Positions 6,755-9,989 of a stretch of 9,989 nucleotides of DNA are shown here, in pieces. The notes beneath the pieces are model-generated. The model did no database searches and was not told the DNA's origin. It saw only the letters and a list, made by a program, of their open reading frames with translations. A program made the position numbers and the translations under genes. Location of the stretch: assembly GCA_002495535.1 (NCBI GenBank), contig DAFX01000067.1:486-10474 (forward strand), read 5' to 3'. The stretch's first letter is position 1. The number at the start of each line of letters is the position of its first letter. The DNA comes from Euryarchaeota archaeon UBA433. GTDB taxonomy: Archaea > Thermoplasmatota > Poseidoniia > Poseidoniales > Poseidoniaceae.

Positions 6755-8504
6755 ACGCATTCGGGTTGGTATCTTCTTCCAATTCAAAGCGGTCATCGAC
6801 GCCATCTCCATCGCTGTCGGTGTTGTTGATGTTCATACCATTCGCAATCTCTAGGGAGTCTGCAACTCGATCGCCGTCTGTGTCCAGAGCGTCTGCTCCG
6901 TCAAGGGTGTAGACCAACGATACTTCGGAGGGATGCTCGATTTGCCGCAAGCGACCTGTCCAAGTCATTGAAATGTTGGCATGAAGGTCGTCGGTACCAA
7001 TCGGGTTCAAATCAAGGTTCAAACGAATTGATTGGGAGGAGCCATCCCTGTAGAGGAACCACCCATCGTCTTCCAAGACGGCTTTACCGTTGAGGAGCAC
7101 ATGGGTGTTTTTGGCATAACCCCACTGGGTTGCACCGTCGTCCCAAAGAAGGTCTTGAGGGCTCGGCGGTTCCCCAACGAGTTGGTAATTCTGGACCATG
7201 AGGCGCATCATCATCTTCTCATCGTCCCAAGAGACGGTAACGTTGGCAACGAGTCCTTGTCCTGATTCAATCCACTCGGTGCGTGTTGAAGGGAATGACA
7301 TTGCAACCCTCGTCTGACCAAAAGTGTAGGTTTGACTGTCGACGAAGTAACCGTCGGTGTCAAGCGGTTCGAAAGCGTACTGCATGAAGGTGCTGAGCGT
7401 GTAGACCTTGTTCGGGTCCGACAACATAGCAGCAGGGTTTGCAGAAAGCATGGCTTGCATGGACATGGCGGACATCGGATCGATGAGGTTGGTTCCGTTC
7501 CCATTGTTGGCATCGATGCACCACATGCTGCGATCATCGTTCCACATCAAACGCCCGGTTGCTTCGAAAGCAGAGCCGTTGTATCCGTTGGTTTCAGCGT
7601 TGGTGATGTCTTCATCCGTTGGCAGAACACAAATCATGTTTCCATTCGGTCCAAACAAGGTCCATTGATTTTCCAAAATGAGCACAGTGCCTGCCATGGT
7701 CACCATGCTGCCCGATTCATAACTCCACGTTGATTCACCAGACCATTCCAAGCTGTTTGGTTGCGGTGTGTATCCATTGACGAGAATAATTTCAGGGCCT
7801 TGGGTCAAAAAGGCCCAACGAAGGTTTGTTTCCTGGTAGGAAAGCATTCCAGTGACCTCAACCTTCGAATCTGCTTCAATCCAGACACCGGGTGCAGACT
7901 GAATGAGCAGTTGCAATTGGTGGGCTGCATTTCCAGGATGGTCGGTGATGTAGGCGGAGGTGTAAATCGCATCTTTGTTGATCGCTTCGCTGATGAACCC
8001 AGTGATCGTAACGATTTCACCTGCATAAGCCTCAGGCTCCACGGCCAAATCGCTCAACGTTAGGCGCTGTACTTCAGGGAGGCCATCGGCTTCCCACCAA
8101 ATGGCGCCAGCCCCGTTCGACTGTATGTAGAACCGGCCGTTGTAATCAACAACTGCACCCATGACGGTAACGTTGGTTCCAATGGGTGGTTTCTCTCCGG
8201 TGGAGTACCAGCGCACGCTGATCACTCCAGTCTCATCTTCGACGACCAAATCGATTCGGTCCTCGCCGCTTCCATACCGATCTTCAATCCACGAGATAAC
8301 GGTGCCCTCGACCAAGACCGTTTCTCGATTGTGGTTCACCAAATCCTCGACTTGAACCACTTGAGGCTCACGGACCATTGCGTACCAGTTCAACGATGCT
8401 ACGAGGAAAATAGCAAGAGCGAACATGACCCAAAGTTTCTGGCCGCGAGTGGCCGGGTCGTCGTCGGTAATTTTGAGCATGATGTCCTTGAGAGCATCGG
8501 CCAT
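6753..8504 (-). CDS. Membrane-anchored exported protein with OB-fold-like beta segments and Asp-rich calcium-type tail
   Basis: 583 residues from the chosen ATG. A short cytoplasmic N-terminus with D-D-D-P-A-T-R-G-Q-K is followed by one membrane helix at about 24-43 (KLWVMFALAIFLVASLNWYA); with no cleavage site evident it should act as a signal anchor, exposing the rest outside. Residues about 45-138 look like an OB fold: V-E-D-L-V, T-V-L-V-E-G-T-V-I-S-W, a D-L-V-V-E-D-E-T-G-V-I-S-V-R-W hairpin, then G-T-N-V-T-V-M-G-A-V and N-G-R-F-Y-I. A second similar unit spans about 145-243 (LTLSDLAVEPEAYAGEIVTI, then V-E-V-T-G-M-L). Weaker beta-rich units follow at about 258-330, 368-445 and 455-535. The C-terminus (540-580) carries TSP3-like repeats DTDGDRVADSLE and DTDSDGDGVDDRFE-type. 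An open frame continues upstream to 8735, but that part is low-complexity-free, non-hydrophobic and overlaps the divergent gene, so ATG 8504 just before the anchor is preferred. The OB call is by eye; ligand unknown (nucleic acid or other). Confidence 0.78.
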   Translation of the reverse strand: MADALKDIMLKITDDDPATRGQKLWVMFALAIFLVASLNWYAMVREPQVVQVEDLVNHNRETVLVEGTVISWIEDRYGSGEDRIDLVVEDETGVISVRWYSTGEKPPIGTNVTVMGAVVDYNGRFYIQSNGAGAIWWEADGLPEVQRLTLSDLAVEPEAYAGEIVTITGFISEAINKDAIYTSAYITDHPGNAAHQLQLLIQSAPGVWIEADSKVEVTGMLSYQETNLRWAFLTQGPEIILVNGYTPQPNSLEWSGESTWSYESGSMVTMAGTVLILENQWTLFGPNGNMICVLPTDEDITNAETNGYNGSAFEATGRLMWNDDRSMWCIDANNGNGTNLIDPMSAMSMQAMLSANPAAMLSDPNKVYTLSTFMQYAFEPLDTDGYFVDSQTYTFGQTRVAMSFPSTRTEWIESGQGLVANVTVSWDDEKMMMRLMVQNYQLVGEPPSPQDLLWDDGATQWGYAKNTHVLLNGKAVLEDDGWFLYRDGSSQSIRLNLDLNPIGTDDLHANISMTWTGRLRQIEHPSEVSLVYTLDGADALDTDGDRVADSLEIANGMNINNTDSDGDGVDDRFELEEDTNPNA

Positions 8505-8592
8505 GTACCGGTCACACCCACTCCAGCCATAGCCGTTTGCACCAAATCCGTTGTGGTCTAAGTGCTGAAATCCCCTCGTTTTTGAAGGGTCC

Positions 8593-8603
8593 ATTTTTTT
8601 AAT
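8593..8603. promoter_or_regulatory. AT-rich TATA-like element in the divergent intergenic region
   Basis: The run ATTTTTTTAAT sits between two diverging genes. Its centre (about 8598) lies 24-30 nt upstream of the candidate starts GTG 8622 and ATG 8628 of the HD gene, the spacing expected between an archaeal TATA box and a leaderless transcript. Read on the minus strand (ATTAAAAAAAT) it could also serve the OB-like gene, giving a leader of roughly 65-70 nt before ATG 8504. Direction and use are inferred from position and composition only. Confidence 0.45.
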
Positions 8604-8627
8604 GCGGGAAGAGAGGCTTGGGTGGGG

Positions 8628-9929
8628 ATGGCAATGCGTGACCGCGTGATTCGTGATGAAATTCACAAGGACATTCTCGTTCCTGCGCGTCATGCGACCA
8701 TTATCGACACCAAAGAATTCCAGCGCCTGCGGCACATTCAGCAGTTGTCAACATGCGAATACGTGTTCCCTGCTGCAAATCACAACCGCTTCGCACATTC
8801 CCTCGGCGCTTACCATCTTGCAGGTCAATTGACAGATTCGCTTAAGGAAGTGCAACCAGGAATCCTCAGCGATGATGACGCAGAATTGGTCCAGTTGGCT
8901 GCTCTGCTTCATGACATTGGCCATCCTCCATTCTCCCACGTACTAGAAACGCCCGAAGTCTATGCAACCTACCACTCCCATGAACACTGGGGGCGACTGC
9001 TCTTAGAATCGGAGCACACCGAAGTCGGCGCAGCGTTGAAGTCCGTGCTCGGTGGGCAGCGAACCGCCCGCCTCTTTTCGCTCATGGATGGAGCCTCACA
9101 GCACGATGGAGTGCCGATTCCTCCCTTCCTCAAAGAAATCGTTTCAAGTCAACTCGATGTCGATCGAATGGACTACATGGTTCGAGACCAGGCCAACACT
9201 GGTGCACAGATTGGTGGTTTTGATATCGCAAGAGTGCTCCGAGCGTTGCGTGTTGGGGACGACGGACATTTCTTTGTCAAATCGTGGGGTCTTCCAGCCA
9301 TCGAAGCTTACCTTGTCACCCGATACCATATGTATCACCAAGTCTACTTCCACAAGGTCAACATGTTGACCCAAAATTACCTCGTTCGAATGCTTTCCCG
9401 AGCCCGCTATCTCGCCGGTGAAGGCACACTTGCTCTTTCTCCAGCGCTCCATAACATGCTCCGGAATGAGAATTTGGACGCCCAGGGGTACGCCAGTCTC
9501 AACGATGCTCATGTTCGTGTCTCAATACCTGAATGGGCTGAGCATGAGGACGAAGCCCTGTCCAATTATGCCAAGAAAATGTTGTCGCGGCGTGACTTCC
9601 ACAAATCCCTTCGCATTGAGGCACTTACCACGGAAATGGTTGCTGTCGTGAAGGACAGGATCGAAGAGGAAGTGGCGGCAGCAGGCTTCGACCCCTCTTC
9701 GGAAGTCATTTACGCCCGCATCTCCAAACGAGGCTATATGCCCTATGAGCAGGGTATACAAATCGAGGATGGCGGCGATGCTTCGGAGCATTCCCCACTG
9801 ATCCGTTCATTGGCTCAACCGAATGAACGTGCACTCATTTTTGTTCCAGATGAGATTCGTGATGGACTTGAGCAACGCGTTCGCGAGTGGATTAAACCGT
9901 CACAATCTTCGCTTGTTCATTTCGAATGA
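8628..9929 (+). CDS. HD-domain phosphohydrolase, COG1078 (SAMHD1/dGTPase-related) family
   Basis: 433 residues from ATG 8628. The N-terminus R-D-E-I-H-K-D-I, then I-I-D-T-K-E-F-Q-R-L-R-H-I-Q-Q-L (25-40) and N-H-N-R-F-A-H-S-L-G (51-60), is the classical opening of COG1078. The metal site is complete: H57, H95-D96 in LLHDIGHPPFSH (93-104) and D177 in S-S-Q-L-D-V-D-R-M-D-Y (173-183), equivalent to the four HD ligands of SAMHD1-type enzymes. R-Y-H-M-Y-H-Q-V-Y-F-H-K (232-243) is also family-typical. Relatives hydrolyse dNTPs to deoxynucleoside and triphosphate, or other nucleotides; the exact substrate here cannot be read from sequence. Cytoplasmic, no signal or TM. Start choice: GTG 8622, ATG 8628 and ATG 8634 are all in frame; GAGAGG at 8611-8616 is 5 nt before the GTG and 11 nt before ATG 8628, so the start is uncertain by two codons either way. 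It is transcribed away from the minus-strand cluster. Confidence 0.9.
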   Translation: MAMRDRVIRDEIHKDILVPARHATIIDTKEFQRLRHIQQLSTCEYVFPAANHNRFAHSLGAYHLAGQLTDSLKEVQPGILSDDDAELVQLAALLHDIGHPPFSHVLETPEVYATYHSHEHWGRLLLESEHTEVGAALKSVLGGQRTARLFSLMDGASQHDGVPIPPFLKEIVSSQLDVDRMDYMVRDQANTGAQIGGFDIARVLRALRVGDDGHFFVKSWGLPAIEAYLVTRYHMYHQVYFHKVNMLTQNYLVRMLSRARYLAGEGTLALSPALHNMLRNENLDAQGYASLNDAHVRVSIPEWAEHEDEALSNYAKKMLSRRDFHKSLRIEALTTEMVAVVKDRIEEEVAAAGFDPSSEVIYARISKRGYMPYEQGIQIEDGGDASEHSPLIRSLAQPNERALIFVPDEIRDGLEQRVREWIKPSQSSLVHFE

Positions 9930-9970
9930 AGCGGATAAGTTGATGAGTTCAACCAAGTCCAGCAAGACAG

Positions 9971-9989
9971 GGGCCTGTAGCTTAGTCGG
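9971..9989 (+). tRNA. 5' end of a tRNA gene, cut by the right edge; identity not determinable
   Basis: The last 19 bases fit a tRNA 5' half: acceptor strand GGGCCTG (9971-9977), then T8-A9, D-stem GCTT, the conserved A14-G15 and the G18-G19 pair of the D-loop at the very edge. The anticodon lies outside the window, so the amino acid cannot be assigned. It starts 41 nt after the stop of the HD gene on the same strand; the gap holds no convincing TATA box, only a weak GGATAAG at 9933-9939. Confidence 0.82.

Noticed and set aside
8593..8603. T-run as a transcription terminator
   Set aside because: It lies upstream of the HD gene and downstream of no gene on the plus strand within the window, and on both strands it is placed where a promoter core is expected.
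8505..8735. N-terminal extension of the OB-like protein up to 8735, or a start at ATG 8591
   Set aside because: The extension overlaps the start of the HD gene on the other strand, shows no signal or domain, and ATG 8591 sits directly against the AT-rich promoter-like run. ATG 8504 just before the membrane anchor is a better start.

Overview
The window most likely comes from a marine planktonic euryarchaeon, probably Marine Group II (Candidatus Poseidoniales) or a close Thermoplasmatota relative. This rests on several things I can see. Genes are intron-free and tightly packed. There are large secreted or membrane-anchored proteins rich in acidic residues, with lamin-tail and thrombospondin-type-3 (TSP3)-like Asp-rich modules. 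There is an archaeal-style TctA/COG1784 permease, an AT-rich TATA-like element close to a start codon, and the 5' end of a tRNA gene beginning GGGCC. The assignment is inference from protein style; no rRNA or marker gene is present.

Layout: four genes lie on the minus strand and read from right to left. They are (1) an N-terminally anchored, exported protein built of repeated OB-like beta segments with an Asp-rich calcium-type tail (8504 to 6753); (2) a one-component TctA-family (COG1784) membrane permease (6743 to 5232); (3) a very large surface protein of 1643 residues carrying six lamin-tail domains, a complete two-HKD phospholipase-D-type domain, TSP3-like repeats, a transmembrane helix and a cytoplasmic tail (5152 to 221); and (4) the N-terminal part of a Bax inhibitor-1/YccA family membrane protein (185 to the left edge). 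The gaps are 9, 79 and about 35 nt, so co-transcription is plausible. On the plus strand, diverging from a shared AT-rich promoter region near 8593-8603, is a COG1078-type HD-domain phosphohydrolase (about 8628 to 9929). A tRNA gene starts at 9971 and is cut by the right edge.

The most interesting part is the minus-strand cluster. Two of its products should sit outside the membrane, share the same Asp-rich calcium-type module and carry folds often linked to nucleic acid or phosphodiester chemistry (OB-like; PLD/HKD). Between them lies a multi-pass permease. A cell-surface phosphodiesterase system (nuclease or phospholipase) coupled to uptake or export is a reasonable hypothesis, but it is inference only. 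The remaining sequence is coding or short intergenic DNA; I see no mobile element, CRISPR array or intergenic stretch above 300 bases.
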